A DNA stretch of 64,000 nt from an uncultured Muribaculaceae bacterium (GTDB lineage: Bacteria; Bacteroidota; Bacteroidia; Bacteroidales; Muribaculaceae). How positions within the stretch are numbered: the stretch's first letter is position 1; every line of letters begins with the position of its first letter. The notes beneath the pieces were generated by a model that had not been told where the DNA came from, ran no database searches, and saw nothing but the letters and a program-made list of their open reading frames with translations. This document shows, one piece after another, positions 7,459 through 16,529 of this stretch. A program made the translations under genes and the position numbers. Location: assembly GCA_944321705.1 (NCBI GenBank), contig CALUMG010000006.1, positions 1 through 64,000 of the forward strand, given 5' to 3'.

Positions 7459-7575
7459 TTATCTTTGACGTTCATGAATTTTTTGACATACAGGGCAAAG
7501 TCCATTCCCTTTCCTGAGGATTTCCAAAGGCCAGCGTTTGCCACAACATCTACAAGTTCCCATTATAAGTTCCAT
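7459..7575 (-). CDS. Tiny zinc-ribbon-like protein, 38 aa
   Basis: ATG at 7573-7575 on the minus strand (or in-frame ATG at 7561-7563, giving 34 aa), TAA at 7459-7461. It contains CRCCGKRW and, 17 residues on, CPVCQK, a two-knuckle arrangement typical of short zinc ribbons, with a basic tail (HERQR). It is probably a metal-binding small protein, with nucleic-acid binding possible. The next gene starts 11 bp downstream. Its short length makes coding status uncertain, but the paired Cys knuckles argue for it. Confidence 0.45.
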   Translation of the reverse strand: MELIMGTCRCCGKRWPLEILRKGNGLCPVCQKIHERQR

Positions 7576-7662
7576 TATAGTAAGTATTTTATCCCGGCTC
7601 TTACAGCTTTGCCGGTATTGCTATAAATCTGTCTCTCTGCAAGAGACGTACTTACGCTGGCT

Positions 7663-7706
7663 AATATATGAATTTATTTCCAATAAAAGAAATAAATTCA
7701 TATATT
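7663..7706. terminator. Perfect 18-bp inverted repeat
   Basis: Arms 7663-7680 and 7689-7706 are exact reverse complements separated by 8 bases. The plus-strand right side continues TTTTAATC. It could be a strong intrinsic terminator for plus-strand reading, or a palindromic protein or recombination site. It lies between the small minus-strand genes and an orphan plus-strand frame. A shorter GTCTCT/AGAGAC hairpin lies just before it (7631-7647). Confidence 0.5.
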
Positions 7707-7722
7707 TTAATCAACCACCTGA

Positions 7723-8010
7723 GGCTTATTTGAGATAGGGAAAGACGGAATATTCAAGCGGTTTTCGGAATTGATTCCGGCTGTTGGTGACCATTATTGG
7801 AGAGAAGATGGAAAGCATAGAAAGTTGTCGCGTGTGAATGAAGTCAACTATTTTAATGATTATCCCGAGAGCATCAATGTATTCAAGGATGCAGACAAAT
7901 GCTACACGGCAGATACCGACAAACTTGTACCAGAGGAAATGGGATCGTCCGTAAGCGACCGCATAGAATATAATGCTTTAACAAAGTGTCATGGACAATG
8001 TGCTGAATGA
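7723..8010 (+). pseudogene. Orphan open frame, probable gene remnant
   Basis: An open frame of 95 codons after a stop at 7720-7722 with no good ATG start; the first usable start is TTG at 7771. It reads as protein-like sequence (FEIGKDGIFKRF, YWREDGKH, NDYPESINVF, YTADTDKLVPEEM) rather than a shadow, because no gene lies opposite. I do not recognise the family. It looks like the middle of a larger protein stranded by rearrangement. From 8011 to 8392 I see no supported gene. Confidence 0.3.
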
Positions 8011-8392
8011 AGCATGTATAGAACATAAGCCCGTATTAGCTGAGCAGCTTTCTACAATTACTTTTTGCCTCCTGCTGTGGATAGTATCATTATTGAATAT
8101 GAGACAACTCATATCAATTATGAGTCGCATCTGTCAAGCATATGGTAGAATTGTTATGATGGCTTGTACTGTATAATTAAATTTGAAATTATCTTAAAAC
8201 ACGAATGGTAAAAAAATAATGATGCTTAACCGTCATTCACTTGTGTATGAATTTAGAATAGAAAGTGATGGCTAATTCAGAAGTGATGACTGCAATTCAT
8301 TGCAATCATCAACTTCTGAGAATTCTGCAAGGCTGATGTGCGGTGTCTGAAGCAACTTAAGTCCAGTTTTGGTTGAATACAGCAAAACACCG

Positions 8393-9267
8393 TCAATCCT
8401 TATTAAAATGTTCCTTTGAAATGACTTCGAAAGTCTTGTATCTTTCAAAAAACTGGCGAAACGGGCTAAGTACTTTTTCATAAACTTTCCATTTTGCATC
8501 TCGCGATGACGGATGAAATGAATTGAAAAGCAGTACGCCGTTTTCCTCATAATAATACAATTTGCATTTAAATCCTTGATATTCTCCATTAATGACATAG
8601 TCGTATTCCCATCTGTGATTATTGTCTGGAATTTTATTGTCAAAGTAATTTTGAACCACATTGTTGAAAATTATTTCATCCTTGTCACAGCATACAATAA
8701 TATTTGGCTTTAGAATATTTATCTCAGAAGCAAGATATTTTCCATCACGGCTTAACGCCTCTTGAAGTTTAGCCTTTGAACACGTCTTCCCTCCTGCCAA
8801 TTTTTTGGCTTCGACGAATGCAAATGGAATTTCATCGAAAGCTTTTATTTGTGCTGTCTTATTGTTGTCAATATTGGCAAATTTTTCAGAGATACCTTTA
8901 TTCTCTTGAGTAATAATAGAAGATTGGCAATGTTCTTAAAAAAAACTCCACGGCCTTTGACTTTTCTTACATTTTCGGCATTTTTAAGAGACTTTTCATT
9001 GTCCGGATAGCCAACAAAGAGTCTTCTTGCGTCATACCCCCATTCATTCGGACAATCCTTTACTATGAACATGATTTTTCTTTCAGCTTCATCCCATTTA
9101 CGGTTTATGTCATATCCACTATTTTCGTCCTTATTCTTGACGACAAGGCCATCCTGACAAAATAAATATCTTTGATTCTCTTCGTATGACTCCTGCCATT
9201 TCTTGAATAATTCGTTCAATTTGCCATTATAGGACTCATTCAACTGTTTTTCAATAAATTGTTCCAT
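8393..9267 (-). pseudogene. Uracil-DNA-glycosylase-like gene split by a frameshift
   Basis: Two minus-strand frames belong together. The first (9267 down to about 8930) starts MEQFIEKQLNES and contains IMFIVKDCPNEWGYDARRLF and FFKNIANLL. The second continues to the stop at 8393 with ENKGISEKFANID, PFAFVEAKKLAGG, KPNIIVCCDK and NSFHPSSR. That order and the final HPSSR motif resemble uracil-DNA-glycosylase superfamily proteins. A single-base loss somewhere in about 8905-8940 joins them; an 8-base A/T run lies at the edge of this interval, but changing that run alone gives a stop. It is either a true pseudogene or a sequencing error. The function assignment is tentative. Confidence 0.55.
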
Positions 9268-9348
9268 AATTCTTTATTTAATGAAAATAAGGAATGTGTG
9301 CCGAATTGTATATTTCGGCACACTAATAATGTCATTAAGTGTAATCAC

Positions 9349-9492
9349 TTATTTCTTGGGAACAAAGGCGTAAATTTTCTGTGTGTTGTTTATAACCTTT
9401 GCTTCCCCTCCAAGCAGTCTTGCAACTTGCATTAAATCATTAAGGCTCGAATAAGTTTGGACATTGCCATTCGGAAAATTTAATGTGTACAT
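9349..9492 (-). CDS. Small hypothetical protein, 47 aa
   Basis: ATG at 9490-9492 on the minus strand, TAA at 9349-9351. The peptide starts MYTLNFPNGNVQTYSSLNDLM and ends IYAFVPKK; two short beta stretches flank a helix-like middle. It reads like a real small soluble protein and lies 81 bp upstream of the frameshifted glycosylase-like gene on the same strand. I do not recognise a family. Confidence 0.45.
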   Translation of the reverse strand: MYTLNFPNGNVQTYSSLNDLMQVARLLGGEAKVINNTQKIYAFVPKK

Positions 9493-10016
9493 AATTAGGT
9501 TTTACCTGGTCTGTAACGTTGACTAGGTTTTCACGGCTGTGTGTTATTCTATGGTATGCAGGCACGAAAAAAGGACACAGCTTTCACTTTTCCCGTATCT
9601 GCTTGGTCAGGCTCTGGAAAACGCCTTGGAGTTCAAATAAGGGAAAGCAGCCCGTGCCCTCGATGGAGGATACAGAACACGCTTAGCCTCATTATTGAGA
9701 ACTCCTTAGTTGAATTTTCCAGATTTAACCAAGTTTCAATAATTGGCTTGCAGGTTATGCAATATGTCTTTTTTTGCGGCTTTGCTTGCAGTTTGGCAGT
9801 CTTGTCGCAATTGGTATCTTTACAATTTACTCAAATGCTTCATAATGCCAAAACAAACGCTCGAAAAAACATTCCACGGGCTGCAAACTTTCAAATTCTG
9901 TGGCAAAGATGAACGCATGTTGTGCCAAATCGCTGCACAGAATTGGCTTAATCCCATAATATGGTGGATAATTAAATATCATGCGGTAATGGCGTGGAGT
10001 GGCACTTTTTGTAAGA
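9493..10016. other. Gene-poor junction between the island and the core region
   Basis: No supported gene. Plus-strand frames at 9541-9912 and 9743-10024 overlap each other, start poorly and read like non-coding translation (many Cys, Trp and Leu in odd order). On the minus strand a short protein-like stretch about 30 codons long lies near 9600-9700 but has no start. Composition changes from AT-rich to the more balanced core somewhere here. Confidence 0.4.
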
Positions 10017-10047
10017 TTGTGTAATATGATTTTTTTTCATATCTTTG
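10017..10047 (+). promoter_or_regulatory. Bacteroidetes-type promoter
   Basis: TTG at 10017-10019, a 20-base spacer and TATCTTTG at 10040-10047 fit the Bacteroidetes TTG / TAnnTTTG consensus. The box ends 29 bp before the ATG of the 238-aa lipoprotein gene. Confidence 0.75.
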
Positions 10048-10076
10048 ATGGAATTTTAGATAAATAGACTGGATAA

Positions 10077-10793
10077 ATGAGGAAAAATAGATTAATTTTA
10101 TCGATATTGACCATGATGTCGGTAGGGTTGTGCAGTTGCAACGACGAGCCTAATTTGGAAAACACCACTCCGGTGTATTCAATCAATCATGGAGCTACCG
10201 ACCTTGCAGGCATGGGCGTGCGCTTGAATGCCGATGGTGAGTTTGAAGGGTTTTCCAATAACATGCGAGTTTCTTCTCTTGGCAATTTTGAATCGCTGGA
10301 GACAATGCAAGTGCCATATTTCTATTTCGATTTCAGGTCTAAAGCCGAGGTGGGGCAATATTATGCTGCCGCATCTGGTGACGATATGTTTTCAAAAGTT
10401 GGCGACAATTGCGCAATCCCCATTAATGAAGAATATATGATATTTACTCCCGTGAGCAAGATTGAGGAAAACGGCACGACGGTAGGGTATAACGTGAAGT
10501 ATGAAATGCGTGTTGCCGGTTCATACGGTTTGCCCGACTACTGGAGCACGGTGGCCACGCTCTACCGTGGCGGTGAACACGAATGTGTGATAACGTTGCC
10601 TTCGGCCGATTGCGAGTTTTACTCGATAGGGCAAATTGAGGGGAGAACACAAATGAGATTTGACAAAGTAGCCGACAGGTTGAAAGTTTCACTTGTCGAT
10701 ATCCCTGTTGATGATTGCAGGACGGGAAAAGTGGAATTGTTCTTGAGAATCAACGAGAGCTACACTTTGGTGTATGTCGAAATCAGGGAATAA
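10077..10793 (+). CDS. Secreted lipoprotein, 238 aa, function unknown
   Basis: The signal peptide ends in a lipobox (VGLCSCND), so the protein should be lipid-anchored, probably in the outer membrane. The remainder (about 25-238) is beta-rich with no motif I recognise; it resembles small immunoglobulin-like lipoproteins of Bacteroidales. It has its own promoter at 10017-10047 and a terminator at 10820, so it is a single-gene unit. It is the first gene of core-like composition after the island. Confidence 0.7.
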   Translation: MRKNRLILSILTMMSVGLCSCNDEPNLENTTPVYSINHGATDLAGMGVRLNADGEFEGFSNNMRVSSLGNFESLETMQVPYFYFDFRSKAEVGQYYAAASGDDMFSKVGDNCAIPINEEYMIFTPVSKIEENGTTVGYNVKYEMRVAGSYGLPDYWSTVATLYRGGEHECVITLPSADCEFYSIGQIEGRTQMRFDKVADRLKVSLVDIPVDDCRTGKVELFLRINESYTLVYVEIRE

Positions 10794-10819
10794 AAAAGTT
10801 GAATATCTTTAAATCTACC

Positions 10820-10857
10820 GGGTTGCTAACATGAGGTTATGCAATCCGTTTTTTTAT
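10820..10857 (+). terminator. Intrinsic terminator
   Basis: Stem 10820-10826 with 10841-10847 (7 pairs, one G-U) followed by GTTTTTTTA. It ends the 238-aa lipoprotein transcript. Confidence 0.65.
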
Positions 10858-10922
10858 TCGCTTGCAGAAAAACGGCCGTGCAAAATGTATTGTCGTCAAT
10901 TAACCTTTTTGTTGTACCGGCT

Positions 10923-12308
10923 TTATAGCAATGAAATCAGGTAAGACACAAATATGGCGGCAATCAGGATGGGGCATACCCATCTAATTAGGAATGCCAC
11001 TATGGGCGCAAGTGGCGATCGGAATGAGCCGTAGTTGGTGAGTTCCTGTTTAATGAATTTCTTTTTCAGCACCCATCCCACATAAATACAGATGCAGAAC
11101 GCACTCGCGGGCAGCAATATGTTGGTTGTGAAAGTGTCGAGGAAATCAAATACCGGCATCCCTGCAATCTTGAGCCACGGCATGGCACCGAGCGATAGCG
11201 AGCACACGGCGCTTGTGGCAAATATCGGCAGCAGCACTACGAGGCATGCGGTGAGCCTCGATGTGTGGAAGCGGTCGCGCACAAAGGCTATCGATACTTC
11301 GGCAATGGAAATGGTGGATGTGAGCGCGGCAAGGAGAAGCAGCGTGAAGAACAGTATTGCCCAAAATTGCGGCATGTCCATGTAGTTGAATACTTCGGGC
11401 AGGGTGACGAATACCAGTGTCGTGCCCGACAGGCTTTCGTGGTCGATGGCCACATTAAAGCTCATTACAGCCGGGAATATGATAAGCCCCATCATGAAGG
11501 CAACAAGGAAGTTTAGGCCGGTGACGGTGAACGCCGTGCGTGTGAGTTTGATGTCTTTAGGGTAATAGGATGCGTAAGTGACAAGGATACCCATGCCGAG
11601 GCTCATTGAAAAGAATGCTTGTCCCAATGCAGCCACGATGGTGTCGATGTTGATTTTGCCGAAGTCGGGTTTCAAGAAAAATTCCAGACCCTCGCGCGTG
11701 TTTGGTAATGTCATTGCCACTCCTACGAAAATTAGCAGTATGACAAAAAGCATTGGCATCATGATATTTGACATCTTTTCAATTCCCTTTTGCACGCCGT
11801 TCAACAGAATCAGCATGTTTATGATGATGACAATGTAGGTCCACAGCAACGGATTCCAGCCGGTTGAAATCATTTCCGACATTTTTTGTTGGTATATCGA
11901 GCTGTCGGCGGCCGTGCCTGTCGTCCCTTCAAAAAGCCATCCTGTTGCCGACTGGTACAGGTATTCGAGAGTCCAACCCGCCACCACCATATAGTAGGAC
12001 AGTATAATGTAAGACGCGATGATTCCTAATACTCCGGCAATCCACCATTTTTTCTTGGGAGTCAGACGTTTGAATACGCCCACCGAGTCGGAATGCCCGG
12101 CCCTGCCGAGCGATGTCTCGGCAAGCATCACAGGAATGCCCATCAGCAGCATGCTCAGCAAGTATAATATCATGAAAGCCGCTCCACCGTTCTCTTGGGT
12201 AAGGCTCGGGAAACGCCACACGTTGCCTAATCCGACGGCAGACCCTACAGTTGCCGCTATGACGCCTATTTTGGAACTGAATGTGGAATTGTTGCTTTTA
12301 TTGGCCAT
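10923..12308 (-). CDS. Sodium-dependent transporter, NSS family
   Basis: A 461-aa integral membrane protein with about 11-12 hydrophobic segments. The first segment has VGSAVGLGNVWRFP, the sodium/substrate-binding signature of the neurotransmitter:sodium symporter (LeuT-fold) family, followed by NGGAAF. Members import amino acids or related small molecules with sodium; the substrate cannot be told. The length is slightly short, as in bacterial 11-12-TM members. It stands alone, transcribed away from the tRNA-Leu/efflux genes, with a long AT-rich upstream region to about 12500. Confidence 0.9.
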   Translation of the reverse strand: MANKSNNSTFSSKIGVIAATVGSAVGLGNVWRFPSLTQENGGAAFMILYLLSMLLMGIPVMLAETSLGRAGHSDSVGVFKRLTPKKKWWIAGVLGIIASYIILSYYMVVAGWTLEYLYQSATGWLFEGTTGTAADSSIYQQKMSEMISTGWNPLLWTYIVIIINMLILLNGVQKGIEKMSNIMMPMLFVILLIFVGVAMTLPNTREGLEFFLKPDFGKINIDTIVAALGQAFFSMSLGMGILVTYASYYPKDIKLTRTAFTVTGLNFLVAFMMGLIIFPAVMSFNVAIDHESLSGTTLVFVTLPEVFNYMDMPQFWAILFFTLLLLAALTSTISIAEVSIAFVRDRFHTSRLTACLVVLLPIFATSAVCSLSLGAMPWLKIAGMPVFDFLDTFTTNILLPASAFCICIYVGWVLKKKFIKQELTNYGSFRSPLAPIVAFLIRWVCPILIAAIFVSYLISLL

Positions 12309-12516
12309 AGTATGTGCAAAAATGTTTATGAGTTAGTATTTCACGCAGTCATGTGTGTTTTGCTGTGCAAATGTAATTAAATTGGTGAAATAAATTGCTG
12401 ATTTTTGCAATCTAAAACAAATTGGATGAAATTTTGAAATCAATAATGAAAATTTTTATGAATTTCTACTGCCCCTCCTCATACATGCCATAGCTCCAGC
12501 GAAGTGACATTTTAGA

Positions 12517-12555
12517 TAAAAAAATAATCGCCAACTGATTTACAGTCAGCGATTG
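12517..12555 (-). terminator. Intrinsic terminator after tRNA-Leu
   Basis: Read on the minus strand just after the tRNA, a stem containing ATCGCTGACTG pairs imperfectly with CAGTTGGCGAT and is followed by a run of seven U after TA. Position and U-run fit termination of the tRNA transcript. Confidence 0.65.
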
Positions 12556-12559
12556 TGAG

Positions 12560-12643
12560 TACTCGGAGCGGGACTTGAACCCGCACAGCCGCAATGGCCA
12601 AAGGATTTTAAGTCCTTCGTGTCTACCATTCCACCATCCGAGC
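12560..12643 (-). tRNA. tRNA-Leu (UAA)
   Basis: An 84-nt class II tRNA. The acceptor stem closes 12637-12643 with 12561-12567, the anticodon loop CTTAAAA sits in a 5-bp AAGGA/TCCTT stem (anticodon UAA), and there are a long variable arm and a T-arm with TTCAAGT. CCA is not encoded. The discriminator is A. A clear promoter lies upstream at 12701-12731. Confidence 0.93.
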
Positions 12644-12700
12644 AGCATCCATGAAATTGTCATGCACGGGTGCATGATGGTTGAATTTCAAAAAGCGATG

Positions 12701-12731
12701 CAAAGGTAATGAAATTAGTTTGTATATGCAA
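12701..12731 (-). promoter_or_regulatory. Promoter of tRNA-Leu
   Basis: On the minus strand, TTG (complement of 12729-12731), a 20-base spacer and TACCTTTG (complement of 12701-12708). The box ends about 57 bp before the tRNA 5' end. This is a full match to the Bacteroidetes consensus. Confidence 0.75.
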
Positions 12732-12747
12732 GCGCATGTTTTAATAT

Positions 12748-13911
12748 TTATGTGTTTCGCAACGCACGTTGCGCGAGAACAGCAAATATTGAGGAGAAAA
12801 CGGCACCTGTAACAAATATTATTGCAGTTGTAATCATGATGTTTCCTATTCCCACAAGGGGCGAGACTATGCCTCCGGCAAGGAAGCATGTAGCACCCAG
12901 CATGGCCGACGCGGTACCGGCATGGTCGCGTTCGCTGTTAAGCGCGAGCGTGGTAGATGCAGTGAACGTGAGTCCCATCATGAACATCAGCAAGAAAAGT
13001 GAAATCTCGTAAGCCCAAAACGACCCATTGGCAAACAACACGCACGCAATGACGATGCTTGTGACAAGCATTCCGATGCAACTTGTTGCAACTGCATTCT
13101 CCGGCTTACGGAATTTAACCGACAACGCGGCAGCCACGCCAAGGGCTAAAGCGTTTACAGCAAAGCAAATGCTGAATGTGAGTGCCGAATAACCATAGTG
13201 TTGCTGGATGATGAATGGAGACGATGCTATATTTCCGAACAAGATGAATTGGGCAAATCCTTGTTGCAGGACATATCGGGTGAATCGCTTGTTGCGTGCC
13301 ACTGTGCCAAAGAGCGAAAATGTGGCAAAAATACTTTTATCGCTGCGCTTTTCTTCGGGCAAAGATTCTTTAAACATGATGCTGCCCACGAGAAGCAATA
13401 ATCCTATGCCAAGCAAAACCATGAATATGCCACGCCAGTCGGTTGTCTCAAGCATCACGCCTCCAATGACAGGAGCTGCAATAGGAGCAATCCCGTTTAT
13501 TGCACCTATCACGGCAAGCATCTTGAGCAATTCATGCCCGTTGAACTTGTCGGTCGCTATTGAACGAGCTATTACAATGCCTCCAGCTCCGGCAATACCT
13601 TGCAACAAGCGCATTGCAATGAAAAAAACGATGTCGGTGGAGAAGATGCAAAACAACGTCGAAACAATGAATAACGAAAGTGATATTATCAATGGCCGGC
13701 GACGTCCCAGCTTGTCGCTAACCGGGCCAAACAACAATTGTCCTACAGCCAGGCCGAGCATGCTGAATGTCAGTCCGAGTTGGACCATAGACACGTTTGT
13801 GTTGAAATAGGAAGTCATGGACGGAAGGCTCGGCAGGTACATGTCGGTCACAAAAGGGCCAAACGCTGTCAGCATTCCTAACAGAATCAATAGAAAAATT
13901 TTATACCTCAT
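12748..13911 (-). CDS. Bcr/CflA-type multidrug efflux transporter (MFS)
   Basis: A 387-aa, 12-helix major facilitator protein. After the first helix, FVTDMYLPSLP matches the Bcr/CflA drug:proton antiporter signature, and GPVSDKLGRRRP is the loop 2-3 MFS motif. Family members export bicyclomycin, chloramphenicol-like drugs or small peptides by proton antiport at the inner membrane. It lies 212 bp downstream of an AraC-type regulator on the same strand, which may control it. Confidence 0.88.
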   Translation of the reverse strand: MRYKIFLLILLGMLTAFGPFVTDMYLPSLPSMTSYFNTNVSMVQLGLTFSMLGLAVGQLLFGPVSDKLGRRRPLIISLSLFIVSTLFCIFSTDIVFFIAMRLLQGIAGAGGIVIARSIATDKFNGHELLKMLAVIGAINGIAPIAAPVIGGVMLETTDWRGIFMVLLGIGLLLLVGSIMFKESLPEEKRSDKSIFATFSLFGTVARNKRFTRYVLQQGFAQFILFGNIASSPFIIQQHYGYSALTFSICFAVNALALGVAAALSVKFRKPENAVATSCIGMLVTSIVIACVLFANGSFWAYEISLFLLMFMMGLTFTASTTLALNSERDHAGTASAMLGATCFLAGGIVSPLVGIGNIMITTAIIFVTGAVFSSIFAVLAQRALRNT

Positions 13912-14123
13912 AACAATCTTTTTATTACACTTATGTCAATGATTCAATGACATATATGGCACATTTTGCCGCTGCAAAATTACCAATAATCTTTTAAATA
14001 TCGAGTTGAATATAAGCCACAAGAGTTAAAAATAACTGCTACGAGGGGAAAACGATTATTTGTCAGGCAGGTGATAACCTCCCAATAACAAGTTGAAAAT
14101 GAAGCATGGATATAGCGCAATGT

Positions 14124-14969
14124 CTATTGAGATCGACGAAAAGCTATAGGCGACATGCCTGTGGCTTTTTTGAAGAATTTTCCGAGACTTGACTGGTCGC
14201 AGAAGTTGTAATCGTAAGCAATGCGTTGGACGGAATTGCCTGAGATGATCAATTCGCGTTTTATCTGCGCAACAAGAAACTTGGTTATGATTTCTTTTGC
14301 AGTGACATGAGCCTTCTTCCGGGAAATTTCGTTCAAGTACTTTGGCGTGATGTGCAGCTTTTCGGCATAAAATGTGACATCGTGGTGGCTACTGCAATTT
14401 TCTCTTATCAATCGCAGGAATTCCCTGAAATAATTGTCGGCCGATGAATACATTGTGGCACTTTTGCCTATATCGACATTTTGATAACGGGAACTATAAA
14501 GGATAATATATATGTTGCGGATGGTACCATGTACAAATTCCGCATGATGAGGCGGTTTGGGCAGCTCAGAGAATATCCTCAAGTTTTCAAGGCAGTTGTT
14601 CAACAATGATATTTCCTTCGGATTGTCTATTCTGAAACAAGGTTCCTTGTAAAGGACGTTAAATATTTCAGTTTCAATTCCAATAGAAGACGCCAGCACG
14701 GCTTCTTCGTTGGCAAGCATGCTCAATGTGTTGAAGTCGGGCGATGCCGAATGCAGTTTAATAATAGAACCCGTATGTATCAAAATGCAAGAGCCTGCCG
14801 ACACGGCATATTCAAGCATGTTGATTTCAATTATGGCACTGCCTACATTGCAAAATATTATAATGTCGTTTTTTGCCACGGTGATATTGTCTTTCAATTC
14901 GGAAAGATTGCTATCATATACCGCATAACCTGTTTCGGCCAATATATTGTTGATTCTTTTAGTATCCAA
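14124..14969 (-). CDS. AraC-type transcriptional regulator
   Basis: A 281-aa protein with a C-terminal AraC double helix-turn-helix (about 180-281). The pattern HITPKYLNEISRK is recognition-helix region 1 and the ending FKKATGMSPIAFRRSQ is region 2. The N-terminal half (1-160) has a cupin-like beta pattern and would sense a ligand. It precedes the Bcr/CflA pump on the same strand, so control of that pump is a fair inference. It is divergent from argH with a 174-bp shared upstream region. Confidence 0.85.
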   Translation of the reverse strand: MDTKRINNILAETGYAVYDSNLSELKDNITVAKNDIIIFCNVGSAIIEINMLEYAVSAGSCILIHTGSIIKLHSASPDFNTLSMLANEEAVLASSIGIETEIFNVLYKEPCFRIDNPKEISLLNNCLENLRIFSELPKPPHHAEFVHGTIRNIYIILYSSRYQNVDIGKSATMYSSADNYFREFLRLIRENCSSHHDVTFYAEKLHITPKYLNEISRKKAHVTAKEIITKFLVAQIKRELIISGNSVQRIAYDYNFCDQSSLGKFFKKATGMSPIAFRRSQ

Positions 14970-15143
14970 AATGATGAATATGCTTAAGTGTGTTATGGAT
15001 GCAAAAATAATTCTTTTACGTCAGATATATGATTGTAATATTATAAAAAGGCTATAAAAAGTAGAATAGTGCTTAATTTTGCATCGATACGGACGCTTTG
15101 GGAAATAATATGTCGTAAATTTGTGAATTGAAATTTAAATATT

Positions 15144-16484
15144 ATGGCTTCAAAACTTTGGGAGAAATCGGTACAAGTCAATCATGATGTCGACAACTAC
15201 ACTGTGGGACGCGACAGGGAAATGGACATGTACCTTGCCCGATATGACGTGCTTGGCTCTTTGGCTCATATAACGATGCTTGAGAGCATCGGATTGCTTG
15301 AAGAGAATGAACTTTCAATCTTGACCACCGAACTGCGCAACATATACCGGGAAATTGAAGAAAATAAATTCGGCATAGAGGACGATGTCGAGGATGTCCA
15401 TTCGCAAGTTGAGCTCATGCTCACACGCCGACTTGGCAATGTGGGGAAGAAAATCCACTCGGGGCGTTCTCGCAATGACCAGGTGCTTGTTGACTTGCGA
15501 CTATTCATCAGGAGCGAGATTGAGCAGCTTGTTGAAAGCATGACAGCGTTGTTTAAAGTGTTGCAGAAGCAATCTGAACATTATCGCGATTGCATCATTC
15601 CCGGCTATACACATTTGCAAGTGGCCATGCCGTCATCTTTCGGATTGTGGTTTGGTGCTTACGCCGAGGCACTCGTGGACGACTTGAGCGTGATGGAAGC
15701 CGCCTACAGGGTGACAAATCGCAATCCGCTTGGCTCGGCAGCAGGATATGGCTCTTCTTTCCCGTTGAACAGGACAATGACGACTCGCTTGCTTGGATTT
15801 GCATCGCTCGACTACAATGTGGTTTACGCGCAGATGGGACGTGGAAAAACCGAACGAATCGTGGCGGCTGCAATAGGTAATCTTGCCGGAACTTTGTCGA
15901 AACTGGCTTTTGACGCATGCATGTTCAATTCACAAAACTTTGGTTTCATAAAGCTCGCCGACGAGTACACGACAGGCTCATCGATAATGCCGCATAAGAA
16001 AAACCCCGACGTGTTTGAACTCACTCGCGCCAAATGCAATAAATTGCAGGCTCTGCCCGGTGAGATAACTCTTATAATAAACAATCTTCCGTCGGGATAT
16101 TTCAGGGACTTGCAACTTGTCAAGGAAAATTTCATTCCGGCATTTGATGAAATGAAAAGCATCCTTGCCATGGTCACTGCCATGGTCGACAAGATAAAAG
16201 TCAATGAAAATGTGCTTGACGACAGCCGCTATGACTTGATGTTCTCGGTGGAAGAGGTGAACAGGCTGACACGAGCCGGGATGCCTTTCCGCGACGCATA
16301 CAAGAAAGTGGGACTGGATATTGAAGCCGGGGCATTTGTGCCAAATAAGCATGTAACGCATACTCATGAAGGTTCAATAGGGAACTTATGCAACGACAAG
16401 ATTGCCGAATTATACCGTCAAGAGTTGGAAAAATTTGACTTTGACACATATCATGAGGCATTTGCCAAGCTGCTTGGCAGGTAG
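15144..16484 (+). CDS. argH: Argininosuccinate lyase
   Basis: A 446-aa cytoplasmic enzyme that cleaves argininosuccinate to arginine and fumarate, the last step of arginine synthesis. The signature GSSIMPHKKNPD is present, with its catalytic Ser/Lys loop, as are HSGRSRNDQ and GYTHLQ. Length is normal for the family. A TAATTTTG box at 15074-15081 lies 62 bp upstream of the ATG and is a likely -7 element. No other arg genes adjoin; the next gene is an aldo/keto reductase 45 bp downstream, possibly co-transcribed. Confidence 0.95.
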   Translation: MASKLWEKSVQVNHDVDNYTVGRDREMDMYLARYDVLGSLAHITMLESIGLLEENELSILTTELRNIYREIEENKFGIEDDVEDVHSQVELMLTRRLGNVGKKIHSGRSRNDQVLVDLRLFIRSEIEQLVESMTALFKVLQKQSEHYRDCIIPGYTHLQVAMPSSFGLWFGAYAEALVDDLSVMEAAYRVTNRNPLGSAAGYGSSFPLNRTMTTRLLGFASLDYNVVYAQMGRGKTERIVAAAIGNLAGTLSKLAFDACMFNSQNFGFIKLADEYTTGSSIMPHKKNPDVFELTRAKCNKLQALPGEITLIINNLPSGYFRDLQLVKENFIPAFDEMKSILAMVTAMVDKIKVNENVLDDSRYDLMFSVEEVNRLTRAGMPFRDAYKKVGLDIEAGAFVPNKHVTHTHEGSIGNLCNDKIAELYRQELEKFDFDTYHEAFAKLLGR

Positions 16485-16529
16485 CAACTGAATCAACAAA
16501 CAGATTAATCGATATAAAGACATAATCTT

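Noticed and set aside
8272..8661. 129-codon minus-strand frame overlapping the glycosylase-like gene
   Set aside because: Alternate frame of the 8393-9267 gene; the HPSSR-containing frame is the meaningful one.
9541..10024. Two overlapping plus-strand open frames of 93-123 codons
   Set aside because: Poor starts, odd amino-acid composition and mutual overlap; no motif. Treated as non-coding.
12461..12475. A 15-base match to 114-128, next to the transposase end
   Set aside because: A match of this length is expected about once or twice by chance in a window this size, and no transposase-like sequence adjoins it.
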